In this document: one piece after another, positions 1 through 10,405 of the stretch | Layout of the letters: each line of letters starts with the position of its first letter | Position numbering within the stretch: position 1 is the first letter of the stretch | Origin: Leishmania martiniquensis | Taxonomy: Eukaryota > Euglenozoa > Kinetoplastea > Trypanosomatida > Trypanosomatidae | NCBI RefSeq assembly: GCF_017916325.1 | Contig: NC_090138.1 | Location: 321,001 to 385,000 of the forward strand | DNA: 64,000 bases | Direction of reading: 5' to 3' | Notes under the pieces: generated by a model | Told to the model about the DNA's origin: nothing | Database searches by the model: none | The model's input: the letters and a program-made list of their open reading frames with translations, nothing else | Made by a program: the position numbers and the translations under genes

Positions 1-2563
1 TGCGGCGCGTGACTATGTTGTCCAGTACTTTGAACGTCTCGGGGTGCTGCTCGAGGAAGGCCTTCAGGTTCACACCGAGGGTGCCATCGAAGCGGGAGTT
101 GAAGTGCATCCACTTGCCGATAAGGTTGCCGACGTCACCAATGTACATCGGGCGTGGCACGCGGGGCATCGCCATCAGGACCTCCTCCACGGCAGCCTGG
201 TGCAGGCGGGCCACCTGCCGCTGCCGCTCACCTGTGATAGGGAACATCTTCCACGGGAGCTCGACAAAGCCATTGCCGCCGCTCGCCGCCAAAGCTGCGT
301 CACCGCCGCTGCCGGCCATGGACTTGACCGCGAAGCAGCGCAGCTGCTCCGTTCGCGACCGCGTCGTCTCCCGCGACCCCTTCAAGCGACTCGACAGTGC
401 CGCTGGAGAGGATGCCGCACAGCTGCTCTTACCCACCTTCCGCACCCGCTGCTTCCGCGAGGTGGGGAGCAGCAGGCCGTCGTCCGCCACGAGGAGGCTA
501 CAGCAGCGCAGGTACGCCTCCAGCGACCCGGCGTCGTGGGCGAGAGTCAGGTCCCACTGCAGGCGCCGCCTCACCTCCTCCATGGGGAGCGAGTATGGGC
601 CGACGGCGTCGTACACGAGGTGCATGAGAATGCCGTAGAAGATGCCGTTCGCGCTGTCGAGCTTCGTCGTGAAGCGCTGCCGGACCCGGAGCACGGCCGC
701 ACTGCGGGCACGGTCGGCGGCGTCGAGGCTGCTCGGACCAGGGAGGTAGCGGTACAGTCCCCAGGCCATGGCGAAGGTGTCGAGCGTGGCTGGCGAGGCA
801 ATGGGATACAGATAACACACCGTCGCCTGCAACTGCAGGTTAGGCAGGTACGTGTAGTAGTTCGCGTAGCGGGCCACCTCCTGCGCCGAGGGGGCGCTGA
901 CGCCGCTGGTGACGGCCGGCGTGGGGCGTGTGGTAGAGGCCAGTGATGGCGCGTACGGCACCGCTGCTGCCTCGCTCTTCTGCAGCTTGCGCTTCTTCGA
1001 CTTGTTGGCGGCGGCACCGTCGTCGGTGCCCGCCTTGCCGGCAGCCGCGGCAGCGGCTTCCGCTTCGACGTCCGCTATGCGCGGCAGCAGTCGACACACG
1101 GCCGCGATCGCGCAGAGCGCCGCGTCGGCGAGCGTGCCGTTTTTGTGCGCCTCGAAGCGCACAGAGTGGTCGCAGAGGAACCGAGCGACGTACGCGAGGC
1201 GGTGATGCGCGTGGACGAGGCTGGCGGCACCCCAGTTGCAGCACAGCGTGTAGTACAGGTTCGCCTCCAGGTGTCCTGGCCGGTGCCGGTAGCAGCGGAC
1301 GAGCTGGTGAAGCGCGCCAGCCGTGTCGCCGTTCGCCAAGCACGTGCAGACCTCGTCGTCCAAACGTAGGGCAGCCGCCAAGGACGGCGGCAGGGGAGGG
1401 GCTGATGCCTCTGCGGCTGCTGCTGCGGCGTCGTCTCCGATAGTGCCACTGCTCGGCGTCGAGAATTGGGGCGCGGGCAGCGCAACCGGGGTCCAGCAGA
1501 GCGGTTGCCCATCCTCGCAGACCACCTCTACAGGTGAGTAGGTGTACGACCCCACGTCATCATCGTTACGCGCTAAATCGGCCGGCCCCATGAAGAAGAC
1601 GGCTCGGGTCTGTACGCCTTGTAGATCCTCTGCGTCCTCGACATCTGGAAGGGTAACCAGCAGCGAGTTCGATGGCGCTCCGGTCAGCCACAGCGACGCG
1701 GCGCCGCTTACCGCCGTCGGCGAAGACGATTGCGAGAGTGCCGAGGCACGCACTACCGCCGACGTGGCGACGACTACACAACGCTTCGAAGTGAAGTACT
1801 GCGAGGGTGACGCAGGCGTGGCGGCAACGGCGCTGCTGCTGTTTGTGCCCCTGTCAAAGGCGGCGGTGACCGATTCAGCCGGCTTCTCCGCGACAGCGAG
1901 TTGCATCATGCCGGTGAGCCCCACACACCGCGCTGCCCACGCGAAGGCGTGGGCGCTGTAAACGTCGCCGGCCACGACGAGCACTTGCATGCCCGACGGC
2001 GCCGTCTTCTGTTGCAGCCATTGCGCCACGTACTGCGCAGAACTGAGCAGCGCCGACCACATGCAGTGCTGAAGCGGCTGTTCAGCGCCACCGCCGCTGC
2101 CCTTCATGGCCTCCGTCGCGACAGGACGTACCACTGCGCGTGGTACATCAAGCGGCAGCGCCGGGTTGACCTGCGCCCACTTCTTCTTCCTGCACGTCGC
2201 CGCGTCCGGCAGTGGAGGCCAGAGGACGAACATGCGACCAGCGGCCGTTTCCGCGCCGGCACTCGCGGCCTCGTCGTCGTCACGGGTGCGCTTCCTGCCA
2301 CGCGTCCTGCGGCCCTTTTCAGCTGCCCCCGCGGGCTCGTCGGTCGCTGCCTCAGCGGGGGCGCGCCTCTTCTCCCGCGCGACCCCACCTCGGTGGATTG
2401 TGTTGCGGTGCTGCAGCCAGTTCGTGGCGAAGCACTCCTGCGAGCAGAAGAAGCCGCGGTGCGTCACTGCCTCTGCTTGACACAGTGGGCATTGGAAGGC
2501 CGTTGTGGTCTGAGTGCTGCAGCCCTGGCATGCAACCGGCCACTGAGATGCTTCCCCGGACAT
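1..2563 (-). CDS. C6H2 zinc-finger protein, 3' end outside window
   Basis: The minus-strand frame is open from the ATG at 2563 to the left edge, giving at least 854 codons without a stop, so the gene is partial at its C-terminus. Residues 12-57 form a cysteine/histidine array (Cys12, 15, 25, 28, 40, 44, His52, 57) with the spacing of the zf-C6H2 finger found at the N-terminus of type 1 methionine aminopeptidases. A Phe-Cys-Ser-Gln-Glu-Cys core and a following Trp and His also match. No peptidase domain follows. Instead there is a basic, Glu/Arg-rich linker (about 60-100), a long mixed region with a Lys-rich patch near residue 520, and a more conserved-looking segment at the window edge. The start is the first ATG after a pyrimidine-rich stretch ending in AG at 2585. 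In MetAP1 the finger helps ribosome association; a role in translation or RNA binding here is only inference. Confidence 0.75.
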   Translation of the reverse strand, partial: MSGEASQWPVACQGCSTQTTTAFQCPLCQAEAVTHRGFFCSQECFATNWLQHRNTIHRGGVAREKRRAPAEAATDEPAGAAEKGRRTRGRKRTRDDDEAASAGAETAAGRMFVLWPPLPDAATCRKKKWAQVNPALPLDVPRAVVRPVATEAMKGSGGGAEQPLQHCMWSALLSSAQYVAQWLQQKTAPSGMQVLVVAGDVYSAHAFAWAARCVGLTGMMQLAVAEKPAESVTAAFDRGTNSSSAVAATPASPSQYFTSKRCVVVATSAVVRASALSQSSSPTAVSGAASLWLTGAPSNSLLVTLPDVEDAEDLQGVQTRAVFFMGPADLARNDDDVGSYTYSPVEVVCEDGQPLCWTPVALPAPQFSTPSSGTIGDDAAAAAAEASAPPLPPSLAAALRLDDEVCTCLANGDTAGALHQLVRCYRHRPGHLEANLYYTLCCNWGAASLVHAHHRLAYVARFLCDHSVRFEAHKNGTLADAALCAIAAVCRLLPRIADVEAEAAAAAAGKAGTDDGAAANKSKKRKLQKSEAAAVPYAPSLASTTRPTPAVTSGVSAPSAQEVARYANYYTYLPNLQLQATVCYLYPIASPATLDTFAMAWGLYRYLPGPSSLDAADRARSAAVLRVRQRFTTKLDSANGIFYGILMHLVYDAVGPYSLPMEEVRRRLQWDLTLAHDAGSLEAYLRCCSLLVADDGLLLPTSRKQRVRKVGKSSCAASSPAALSSRLKGSRETTRSRTEQLRCFAVKSMAGSGGDAALAASGGNGFVELPWKMFPITGERQRQVARLHQAAVEEVLMAMPRVPRPMYIGDVGNLIGKWMHFNSRFDGTLGVNLKAFLEQHPETFKVLDNIVTRR

Positions 2564-3226
2564 GAATAGTGGATGGAGGATGAGCTGTAAGCAATCGAAG
2601 CGTTGGATGCGGGGATGAGGAGAGGAAGAGCAGCAGTCACAGAGGCAGGGGGGGTCTCAGGAGAGGCGGACGATGGGGATGCGTGACCCGTTCATGGCAG
2701 GCGCATTGGGCAGGAGGCGGCGAGCAGCGAAGGAGGGGCATGGGGGTGCGTGGCGGTGAGGAGAGACCGAAGGCAGCAGTGCGATGCTGTGGCCAGGGCG
2801 ACCTGAACGCTCTTCTCCCTTCGCTGTCGTTGCCGTGGTGAGCGATGTGGTCGGTGATGGCTAGAGAGTGGATGGGGTGGTAGGGTCGTCGAGTAGAGGC
2901 GCATCGCGGGATGTGTGGCTCGGAACGCTTCGACTCCCCACGCACGCTCACTCTGCGAAAAAAAGCACGCACAAACACAGTACACGAGCGGAGAGGGGGG
3001 CGGGGGGGGGCGTGCGCGTGAGAGCGCGCGACCGGCGCCTGACCCTCTCCCCTGTCCCCGCTCCCTTTCCCTTTTCCGCTGTGGGCAATGAGGTACACAG
3101 TCTAATAGGTGGCAGGTGCGGCGATGGACGCAGACCGATATGGTGGGCGGAGGCTCAGGCAAGGGTCAAGGCCCCCGCCGATGGTGATGGCGGGTGTAAG
3201 CACCGCTGCTGTGGATGAAGCGCCCA
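2564..3226. other. intergenic region
   Basis: No gene is seen. It should hold the 3' UTR of the 2,392-residue gene and the 5' leader of the zinc-finger gene. A purine-only run including long G tracts lies near 2988-3010 on the plus strand, which is a polypyrimidine tract in the transcript. Confidence 0.6.
2585..2640 (-). promoter_or_regulatory. putative trans-splice acceptor of the zinc-finger gene
   Basis: Read on the minus strand, a pyrimidine-rich run (about 2600-2635) is followed by TTGCTTACAG, the first AG upstream of the ATG at 2563. This is the usual layout of a spliced-leader addition site and supports that ATG as the start. Confidence 0.45.
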
Positions 3227-6200
3227 TCACCACTGCGCCGCCCACTGAGAAGCATGTCGTGAGTGGATGGACCCCACGGACTCACTGACTCTGGCGGGGT
3301 AGGAGGAGGGGGTGGGCTGGACCAACTGGAGGCTGCGACGGCGGGCACGACGGCCTGCTGGGGACACACGACTGCTGTCGCCATCATGAGCCTCGTTCGC
3401 CGCGACTCCTGCACTATGTCGACGCTGCTGCCGCGGCGGCGCGGCTGGCGGTGACGTAGGGGGCCAGGCAGGGGCCCCCGCTGCGAAGCAGCGGGGCCGA
3501 TGTCGCTGCTGGCGGCGTTGCGGTAGAGTGCGATGATGTCTTGCGCCACTTGCTACGGCTGCTGACTTCGGCACGAAGGCGGTGCCATCATCGAAGTAGG
3601 ACTTTTCAGACACTGCTGCTCCTTCTGTCAGGACCTCCGCCTCAGCCCTCGCCGCCGCCGAAGCGGTGATGCAAGTGGAGGCGGGGCTGCTGCTTGATGT
3701 CTGCTGTGGTGATGCGGCGCACGCGCTGCTGCCGGTGCGACCTGCTCGGTTGGAGGACGGTAGCGGTGCTCTACATGGCCGCGACGGTGACTGTGGCTGC
3801 AGAGACCGCCGCAGCTCGCACTCCACTTCGCGCTTACACACTGCTGCGCAGCGTGTGGAGATGAAGGCGGCGCTCAGCGTCGAAGGCGACTGCACCGCCG
3901 CACTGGTCGAAGGGCGTTGTGCTTCAGCGCTGCGGCCGAGCGGCTGCTCTCGTTCCGTGCAGAAGACGTCCGCGTAGTTGTACGGCGTAGGCCTCCGACG
4001 AAGCGCGCGGCGCTCCCCGGCAAACTCAAACGACAACGGCCGTGTTGGGCTCGCGGAGCTGACGGGGGCGGGGCGGGGGAGGCGCGTGTGCTGCGGCACC
4101 TGCAACAGCTCCGCCACAGTTGTTGGCAAGCGCACAACTTCGCCTGTGCGTTCTGCCTGCGAAAAGGCGTCGACGAGTGTTGCCGCTGCAGGACGTGTGC
4201 GTGGCGGCGCTGTGGTCGCAATCACATGCACGCAGCTCTGTGCGTCACGCGGCGACGACATCCACACGCCAGGGCCGCGCTCCAGCGGTAGTCGCGTGAT
4301 GAGGAGGGGCGCTGGCGGCACATTCGTGCTCTGCAGGGTGTGGCCCTCCGCATGTCCCCATCGACGCCGGGAACAGCCGCTCTGATCCAAGTATGCACCA
4401 ATGGCGACGCTTCGGTCTCTGCCGGAGGCCGCGGGCGACGCGTATGAGACGGACTCACTGCCGCTGGCGTCGCCGGGGCCCCTGTCTCTGACGCAGCGCA
4501 CCAGCTGCTGCTCTTGCACATATTGAGCCCACGCAGCTGTCGGTGCCGTATACCTCTGCGGGGGAGGCGCGCGAGTTGGACTTGGACTGGGGCGGGCGCC
4601 GGAGCTCATGGGGGACACAGTGACATCTGCCGTCGGCGACGACCTCGCCGAGCGCCTGTCCGTGATTACTTCGAGGACAAGCAGCTGACGCGCGTGCGGG
4701 GCATCATTGGAAGACGCAGAGCCGCGTGGCATCGTTGCTGCACCGGAGGGTGCGCGACGGGGCCGCGACGGGAAGATCGCGTGCGTTGGCGTGTGCCACG
4801 TTGGATCAGAGACGGACCGAGGTGCCCCGACACTGCTCGCTGCCTCGTCGCCGCCGACGTCTTCGCAGGGGCGCTCCCATGGCACTTGGCAACCGACACA
4901 CGTTTTGAAAGCGGCTCTGCACGCTGGCCTACTGTGCCGCGTCTGCTTCGGGTCGTACACGTACACATCCCCATCCGTATACGGGCGAGGCGAGCTCAAC
5001 GAGGGCGTCGACGGCGATTCGGCTGAGGCGGCGGCCGTTGCGAGCAGTGGCGCAGACGACGGAGACCCACGCTGCAGGGCGTACTTGTGCACCAGTGCCG
5101 CATAGCTGCGGCAAGGGGAGCTGGAGAGGGAGCAGGGGATCGTGTGGCGGCTGATGAGAAGGGGAGCGCGAGTGGTGGAAGGGGGACGCGAGCGCAACGC
5201 CGCGCGCGGCTCGTGTGGCGCACTGACAACATGTTCCATGCCCTCCACGCGATTCGGCTGCTCGAGCGGGGGGCGCAGCGACGGTGTGCTGTGGCTCTGT
5301 GCGACATCGCCGTCCAGGTTTTCTGCCGGTACCGCGGCCGACTTATCCTGGCCTTGTAGCCGCGTTGGTGTGGCACTGACTGCCTCGGCAGTCATCTCCG
5401 TCCGGCGCGAAGCGTGGCGCTTATGCCGCACCGACGCCTCAGCGCAGCGCAGCGCATGCAGCAGCGCGCTCGCCTCAGCCATGCTGGCAACCTTGTGCCC
5501 CTGCAAAAACTGCTGCTGCTCCTCTTCCGTCTGCAGCACCGTCGTGGGCGACCGGCGGCTGTCAGATGTTGCGCTGCCGCTCGCGTTCATGGCAAGCACC
5601 TTCTGCGTCACCTGCGGAGCGCATCCACCGCTGTCACCGACGGCCGCCTGCTCGCTGCTCGTTGTGTTACCTGTGGTGGTGGTCAGCGCCGTCATGTTGG
5701 TCAAGTGCGGCGAAGGCGAAGAGGTCGATGTGTGCTGCTTCGCAGACGATGACGAATGAGGCTTGCGCGCGTTGGTCGTCGAGTGTGAGGAGGCGGCGTT
5801 CGACGTCGGATCCCACTCAAATAGCTCTGGGGCGCTGTCTACCGCCTGCGCCCTTCCCTGCCTCGCCACCCATCTTGCTGCTGCAGTGATTGCCACCTGA
5901 CGCTTCGACGACGCTGCAGAGACGGGCAGTGAGGAAGACACAGAAGTTTCGCTGGAGGAGTCCACAGTGGCTGCAGGGATGTGTGGCTGCGCTGCCACCG
6001 ATTTTGTTGGCGGCGCGGCTGCGTCAGAGAACGCGGCATCATTGCTGATGTCAAGGTTGCTCACCACCTCATCCACGAGCTCCCAATCGCTGCCGCTGTC
6101 GACGCCCTCTCCGACCGGCGCGTGATCCTCTAACGCACCTGTGACTTCGTGCTCCGCCGCTGCGGTGCCGCCACTCTTGACATTCACCGCTGAAGGCTGC

Positions 6201-9200
6201 ACCTGTGCCACACTCGCCGCCGACGTGTCCGCCGTCTTCTGCAAACACTGTGGTGTCGTGCCCCGGTGCTGAAGCGGGCGCTGATGTCGACTCGCGGCAT
6301 CTCGCACCACAGTGCCGCTCGCAGAGCCCAGCAGCTTCGTCACGTCGCGAATCTCTTCTATCCGAAGCTCCTCGCGTGCCTGCGTCTCGTCAAACAAGAC
6401 GTCATCAATGGCGCTGTGTAGCGCCCCGCCCATGGTGGCCTGCAGTAGCTCGCGCTGGCGCAATCGGGCTGCCAGGCCGCGCCAGTGCAGCTCGCGCAGC
6501 CGCTGTCGCCCCAAATGCTCTGCCTTCTCGATCAATTCGCGCCGCTCGTCGTCTTCCATGATGCGACACAACGCCAACTCTCGGCCGACCTCCAGCAGCT
6601 CTGCTACGCCTGCAACAGAAGAGCTCTCCTGCGACCGCACTCGCTGACGTTCGAGCCTTTCCGTCGTCATCAGCCCCTGGCGCGCAAGCGCCTCCTGCAC
6701 CAAGATGCTGCACGGATTCACTGCATCTGCGTCGCACTGGCACAGCCGCTGAAGTATCGTGCGTGCGCTGGCCTCTGCGTCCTCGACAACTTCGCGCCAT
6801 AGCAGCTCGTCAGTGAGAAGGGCTGTGCTGACGATGCTGAGCGACAGGCTGCCGGGGAGTCCACGCGTGCGTAGGAGTCTCTCGACTTCCTCACGAGTGG
6901 TTGGGGGCGGCGCCGTCACGGTCGAACGCATGGAAGCCGCCGTGGACTTCGACATGGAGACAGGGGCGGCCGCGGAGAGCGGTGACGGCGGCAGTGGAGG
7001 CACCCAGGCGGGCAGCGACTCGGCGGTGCCGTCACTGGCGACGCTGCTGCTGCCAGTACGGGTGCCCTTCCACCTACCTGTTGAAGAGGCCGCCGCGGCA
7101 GCCAGCGCGCGAGGCGGCAACAGCGAGAGCACGCTGAAGTCTGCTGCCTCCTGCTGAAAGATTGCCTCTCTGTCTTGCAGCATATCGTGAATGAGTACGC
7201 GCCGGCCCTCTCGCTCGAGCTGCACGAGCTCGTTGAGAGGCGCATCCGCGACTATGCGGCGGTGCGCCAGAACGAGCGTGTCCACGTTGTCCGCTGCGGG
7301 CGACCTAAGCAAGCACGCTGCTGCAGGCGAGTACACACGCTTCGGTGCAAAGCCATCGTCTCTGTCCTCGCGCTGAAAGAGGCTGCTTGGCGGCCGCGCA
7401 GTGTCCTGCACCTCCGCGATATTCTCCTTGCCCTTGACAGCGCCCGCATCCACTGACAAGTCACGCGCGGCAGGGCGGTGTTGGAAGAGGGTAGCTGCCA
7501 ACCACGACTGCCGCTGCTTCTGTTCGCTGTCGCTCGACTCGCGATGGTGGTGCCAGCTTCTGTTGTCGTAGGAGGAGTGTGGGGGCCATCGCCACATGCC
7601 GGCTGTGTTCGTGACCGAAGGCAGTGGCGACAGCGTTGTGATCGAGGACGGCGCGCCACGCGCACGCATCCCGCCATGAGGGGTTGCATCGCTTATCACA
7701 TGGTTGCGCGGCCTGGGCTCTGCTTGTGCTTCGGTCTTGCTAATGAGCGACAACTCTGACCAGAAGGTTCGGCCAGTGTTGCCGCCGTCGATGGCTGCTG
7801 CAGGTGGCGCTGGAGGGACTGTGCGGTGCGCCGGTGGGGCCACACGGAGGCGATCGGATGGGGAAGGGAGAGCCGCCTCGCCTTCCACAGGCACCCTCTC
7901 GCCTCCTACGCGCGGGATCGACGCGGCGCGCTGCACTGCTTGCATGCCCTCTCTCGCCACCTCTTCACCATCAGTGGTCGCTCCAGCCAGCACGTTGGAT
8001 GCTGCGCTGCCTAGGGCACCTCCACTTTCGCCTTCGCCCTCGACGGCGTCTTCATCATCTGTGTCACTGACCTCACTGCCGCCTATCAGCTGCCGTGTGC
8101 GCGCCACCTTCGCCACAACGCCCGCAGCACCTCGACTGCCCTCTGCGGCGCTGCCGCCGCGGACTGCCGAAGACTCGGGGGCGGCTAGGGCTGAGGGAGC
8201 CTGCTCAGCTACACTCCCTAGTAGCTTCACTGGCGAGTGCGAGAAGGCAGCGGTGGTGATAGCGTGCTCGGACGACACGTCTTCTGCATGCAAGCTCGAA
8301 GTGGAGGGCGACGAGACTACTGCGCGATCGCCCGCTACCACTTCGATTGGCAGTGCGATCAATGCCGCTGAAATGGTCTCCACCCTGTCCTCCGGGCCTT
8401 CGACGACATCGCCAACCTCGTCACGAGCGGCGCTATGTGTTTCGACCGCCACGGTGCCCTCACAGTTTCCTTGCGCTAGCTGCTGCTGCTGCGTAGCGGA
8501 CAGCTCAAGCGGGAGGAGGGCGGTGCCAGGTGATCGGCTCGCTTCTGCCGATGGCATCTGCCGAAGTTCCTTGCCGCTGCCCATCCATGGCGGAGGCGCC
8601 TCGGATGCCCTTGCGCCACTGGACTGCAGCGAGCAACGCAGGGCTTGCTGCTCCTCCTGTGCCGCAGCCGATGAATGGCCAGGAGCGTCCAACAGCCACG
8701 CCGCAGCTCTGCTCTCCTGTGGGGTACGCACGTCGTTGGGACCTTTGCAGCCGCTGCCCTCGTCACCGACATGAGTCTCGCCATCCGAGTCATCGCCCGC
8801 GAGTGCCTCACGGCTGGTGCTGGAGGTTGCCGTCGGTACTCGTAGGCGACCACCCGCAGTGTGTCCCGCGACTGTCGTAGCCGTTGCCGGTGCGATTTGT
8901 GTAGAGGGCGGGTGGGCGTCTCCTATGGGGCCAGACTTCGCATGCTGGAGGGAGTACTCAGAGTATTCCGTCAGCTTCCACGGCGCGGGCCCGACTGGGA
9001 CCACTTCTGCCGAGCCCTCCACAAGCGCGGATGGCAGCGCAACGGTGGCGACGCTAAGGAAGTCATCGCCGCTCCTCTCCGCCGATGATTGCACATTCGA
9101 GACAGACCGCATCGACGATGCCGACGCCTCTTCCCTCGCCGTCCTCGAGAGGGGCTCGCGGGGCAGCAACGCTTCCCCTTCAGCTGCAGCAGCAGCTTCG

Positions 9201-10405
9201 TGACCCGTCCAGGACGTCATCAACACCGAGGAGACCCCCTCCTGTGCCAGGTAGATCGTAGCAAGGCTTGCGCTGGCACCCGCACCACTGCATGGGGAGC
9301 TTGCCGTGTCTTGTGACTTCCGCGGCTGAAAGCGCGCCACCTGAGGCGGATCGGAGCCGGTCTCGACCACGCTGTGCACCACGTTGTTCCCCTCCGTCAG
9401 CTGTACGGCCGATGTGTGGGCACTGCCGTTGCTGGGCAGCTTCTTCCCCTCACCGCTGTTAGCCGCGGCTTGCACCGAAGCGCTCTCCGTGACGTCATCG
9501 GCGGGCACATTCGCGCCGATGTTTGGCACCTCCGTCCCTGTCCAGAGGAAGTGCTCGTGTGGGGAGGAGTTAGTCGACGAGGCCGCATGGATGCCTGCTG
9601 CGGGGGTGGTGGCCGGCGGTGAGGACGGCTGTCCGATAGCGCCACCATCACAGCCCTGGCGTTGCTGTTGTTGTTGAGGCTGGCGGGAGTGGTGACTGCG
9701 GGCTTCGTCTCTGTGGGGGGCCTCAACGCAGCTCATCTCTACCGTGGCCACAAGCGCAGGGGGGGCGGACGCTGAGGACGCCGGGGAGCACCCTTCGTCC
9801 GCCACTGCCGCCACCAGCGGCTCCGACCCCACCGATAACCGCGCACTCTCTGCTGCGTAGGGAGATATCGACACCGCAGGGGGTGTCAAGGCGTGCACCA
9901 GGCTGACTGTTAGGTGGCGCTCTGGGGTAACTGCCTCCGTGCCTTCTGCGTAGAGGTGCGCCTGACTACGCTCCCCTGCGTTCCTGCCTTGGTAGCCCCG
10001 GCGAGCTGCACCGCTGCTGTCGCCGTCGAGGCCGCTGAGGTTCACCGGAACCTTCAAGTAGAGCCGTTGCGGGTGGCCACAGGAGCGCACCTCTGTGTTG
10101 TAAAGCTGTCGCTCGAGCGGTGCAACAAGCTCTGGGGTAACCGGTTCCTCGTCCTGTGGAGGCGGCGGTGGCGCGCCATCCATTGGCTGGCGAGTTCTCG
10201 GCAGCGCTGCGCTCTTAGCGAGGCTGCTCGAGCGGTGCAGCAGAGACGACGACAGCGCACCGGCCGCCGAAGCGCGAGCCGATCGCGGGTGTGATGCGGT
10301 ACGAGACGGGGAGCGAAGGCGCAGCGGCCGGTGCGCTGTCGCCGCTGCGCTTTCTGCGCGGAAGGAGTTGGGCGAGTCGGCCTCCGGCGCTGCTGACGAG
10401 CTCAT
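3227..10405 (-). CDS. very large hypothetical protein (2,392 aa), mostly disordered with a central helical core
   Basis: One uninterrupted 2,392-codon frame starts at the ATG at 10405 and ends with TGA. I recognise no known domain. Most of it is Ser/Ala/Thr/Pro-rich low-complexity sequence with short Gln runs, as expected of an intrinsically disordered scaffold. Two charged, helix-prone segments stand out: about residues 1055-1100 (a Leu/Glu/Arg-rich stretch in which an Asp-Met-Leu-Gln-Asp-Arg-Glu run can be seen) and about 1168-1365, which is rich in Leu, Glu and Arg and carries little low complexity. The C-terminal 900 residues are again Ser/Arg/Pro-rich. A pyrimidine run ending in CCGCAG lies only about 10 bases upstream of the ATG, so the 5' leader may be very short. 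A cytoskeletal or signalling scaffold is possible, but nothing in the sequence decides it. Confidence 0.8.
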   Translation of the reverse strand: MSSSAAPEADSPNSFRAESAAATAHRPLRLRSPSRTASHPRSARASAAGALSSSLLHRSSSLAKSAALPRTRQPMDGAPPPPPQDEEPVTPELVAPLERQLYNTEVRSCGHPQRLYLKVPVNLSGLDGDSSGAARRGYQGRNAGERSQAHLYAEGTEAVTPERHLTVSLVHALTPPAVSISPYAAESARLSVGSEPLVAAVADEGCSPASSASAPPALVATVEMSCVEAPHRDEARSHHSRQPQQQQQRQGCDGGAIGQPSSPPATTPAAGIHAASSTNSSPHEHFLWTGTEVPNIGANVPADDVTESASVQAAANSGEGKKLPSNGSAHTSAVQLTEGNNVVHSVVETGSDPPQVARFQPRKSQDTASSPCSGAGASASLATIYLAQEGVSSVLMTSWTGHEAAAAAEGEALLPREPLSRTAREEASASSMRSVSNVQSSAERSGDDFLSVATVALPSALVEGSAEVVPVGPAPWKLTEYSEYSLQHAKSGPIGDAHPPSTQIAPATATTVAGHTAGGRLRVPTATSSTSREALAGDDSDGETHVGDEGSGCKGPNDVRTPQESRAAAWLLDAPGHSSAAAQEEQQALRCSLQSSGARASEAPPPWMGSGKELRQMPSAEASRSPGTALLPLELSATQQQQLAQGNCEGTVAVETHSAARDEVGDVVEGPEDRVETISAALIALPIEVVAGDRAVVSSPSTSSLHAEDVSSEHAITTAAFSHSPVKLLGSVAEQAPSALAAPESSAVRGGSAAEGSRGAAGVVAKVARTRQLIGGSEVSDTDDEDAVEGEGESGGALGSAASNVLAGATTDGEEVAREGMQAVQRAASIPRVGGERVPVEGEAALPSPSDRLRVAPPAHRTVPPAPPAAAIDGGNTGRTFWSELSLISKTEAQAEPRPRNHVISDATPHGGMRARGAPSSITTLSPLPSVTNTAGMWRWPPHSSYDNRSWHHHRESSDSEQKQRQSWLAATLFQHRPAARDLSVDAGAVKGKENIAEVQDTARPPSSLFQREDRDDGFAPKRVYSPAAACLLRSPAADNVDTLVLAHRRIVADAPLNELVQLEREGRRVLIHDMLQDREAIFQQEAADFSVLSLLPPRALAAAAASSTGRWKGTRTGSSSVASDGTAESLPAWVPPLPPSPLSAAAPVSMSKSTAASMRSTVTAPPPTTREEVERLLRTRGLPGSLSLSIVSTALLTDELLWREVVEDAEASARTILQRLCQCDADAVNPCSILVQEALARQGLMTTERLERQRVRSQESSSVAGVAELLEVGRELALCRIMEDDERRELIEKAEHLGRQRLRELHWRGLAARLRQRELLQATMGGALHSAIDDVLFDETQAREELRIEEIRDVTKLLGSASGTVVRDAASRHQRPLQHRGTTPQCLQKTADTSAASVAQVQPSAVNVKSGGTAAAEHEVTGALEDHAPVGEGVDSGSDWELVDEVVSNLDISNDAAFSDAAAPPTKSVAAQPHIPAATVDSSSETSVSSSLPVSAASSKRQVAITAAARWVARQGRAQAVDSAPELFEWDPTSNAASSHSTTNARKPHSSSSAKQHTSTSSPSPHLTNMTALTTTTGNTTSSEQAAVGDSGGCAPQVTQKVLAMNASGSATSDSRRSPTTVLQTEEEQQQFLQGHKVASMAEASALLHALRCAEASVRHKRHASRRTEMTAEAVSATPTRLQGQDKSAAVPAENLDGDVAQSHSTPSLRPPLEQPNRVEGMEHVVSAPHEPRAALRSRPPSTTRAPLLISRHTIPCSLSSSPCRSYAALVHKYALQRGSPSSAPLLATAAASAESPSTPSLSSPRPYTDGDVYVYDPKQTRHSRPACRAAFKTCVGCQVPWERPCEDVGGDEAASSVGAPRSVSDPTWHTPTHAIFPSRPRRAPSGAATMPRGSASSNDAPHARQLLVLEVITDRRSARSSPTADVTVSPMSSGARPSPSPTRAPPPQRYTAPTAAWAQYVQEQQLVRCVRDRGPGDASGSESVSYASPAASGRDRSVAIGAYLDQSGCSRRRWGHAEGHTLQSTNVPPAPLLITRLPLERGPGVWMSSPRDAQSCVHVIATTAPPRTRPAAATLVDAFSQAERTGEVVRLPTTVAELLQVPQHTRLPRPAPVSSASPTRPLSFEFAGERRALRRRPTPYNYADVFCTEREQPLGRSAEAQRPSTSAAVQSPSTLSAAFISTRCAAVCKREVECELRRSLQPQSPSRPCRAPLPSSNRAGRTGSSACAASPQQTSSSSPASTCITASAAARAEAEVLTEGAAVSEKSYFDDGTAFVPKSAAVASGARHHRTLPQRRQQRHRPRCFAAGAPAWPPTSPPAAPPRQQRRHSAGVAANEAHDGDSSRVSPAGRRARRRSLQLVQPTPSSYPARVSESVGSIHSRHASQWAAQW

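Noticed and set aside
44..946. 300-codon plus-strand frame
   Set aside because: It is the codon-phase shadow of the minus-strand zinc-finger gene; rich in Arg/Ala/Gly with no domain.
7704..8774. 356-codon plus-strand frame
   Set aside because: Lies wholly inside the minus-strand 2,392-codon gene; composition is Ser/Ala/Pro shadow.
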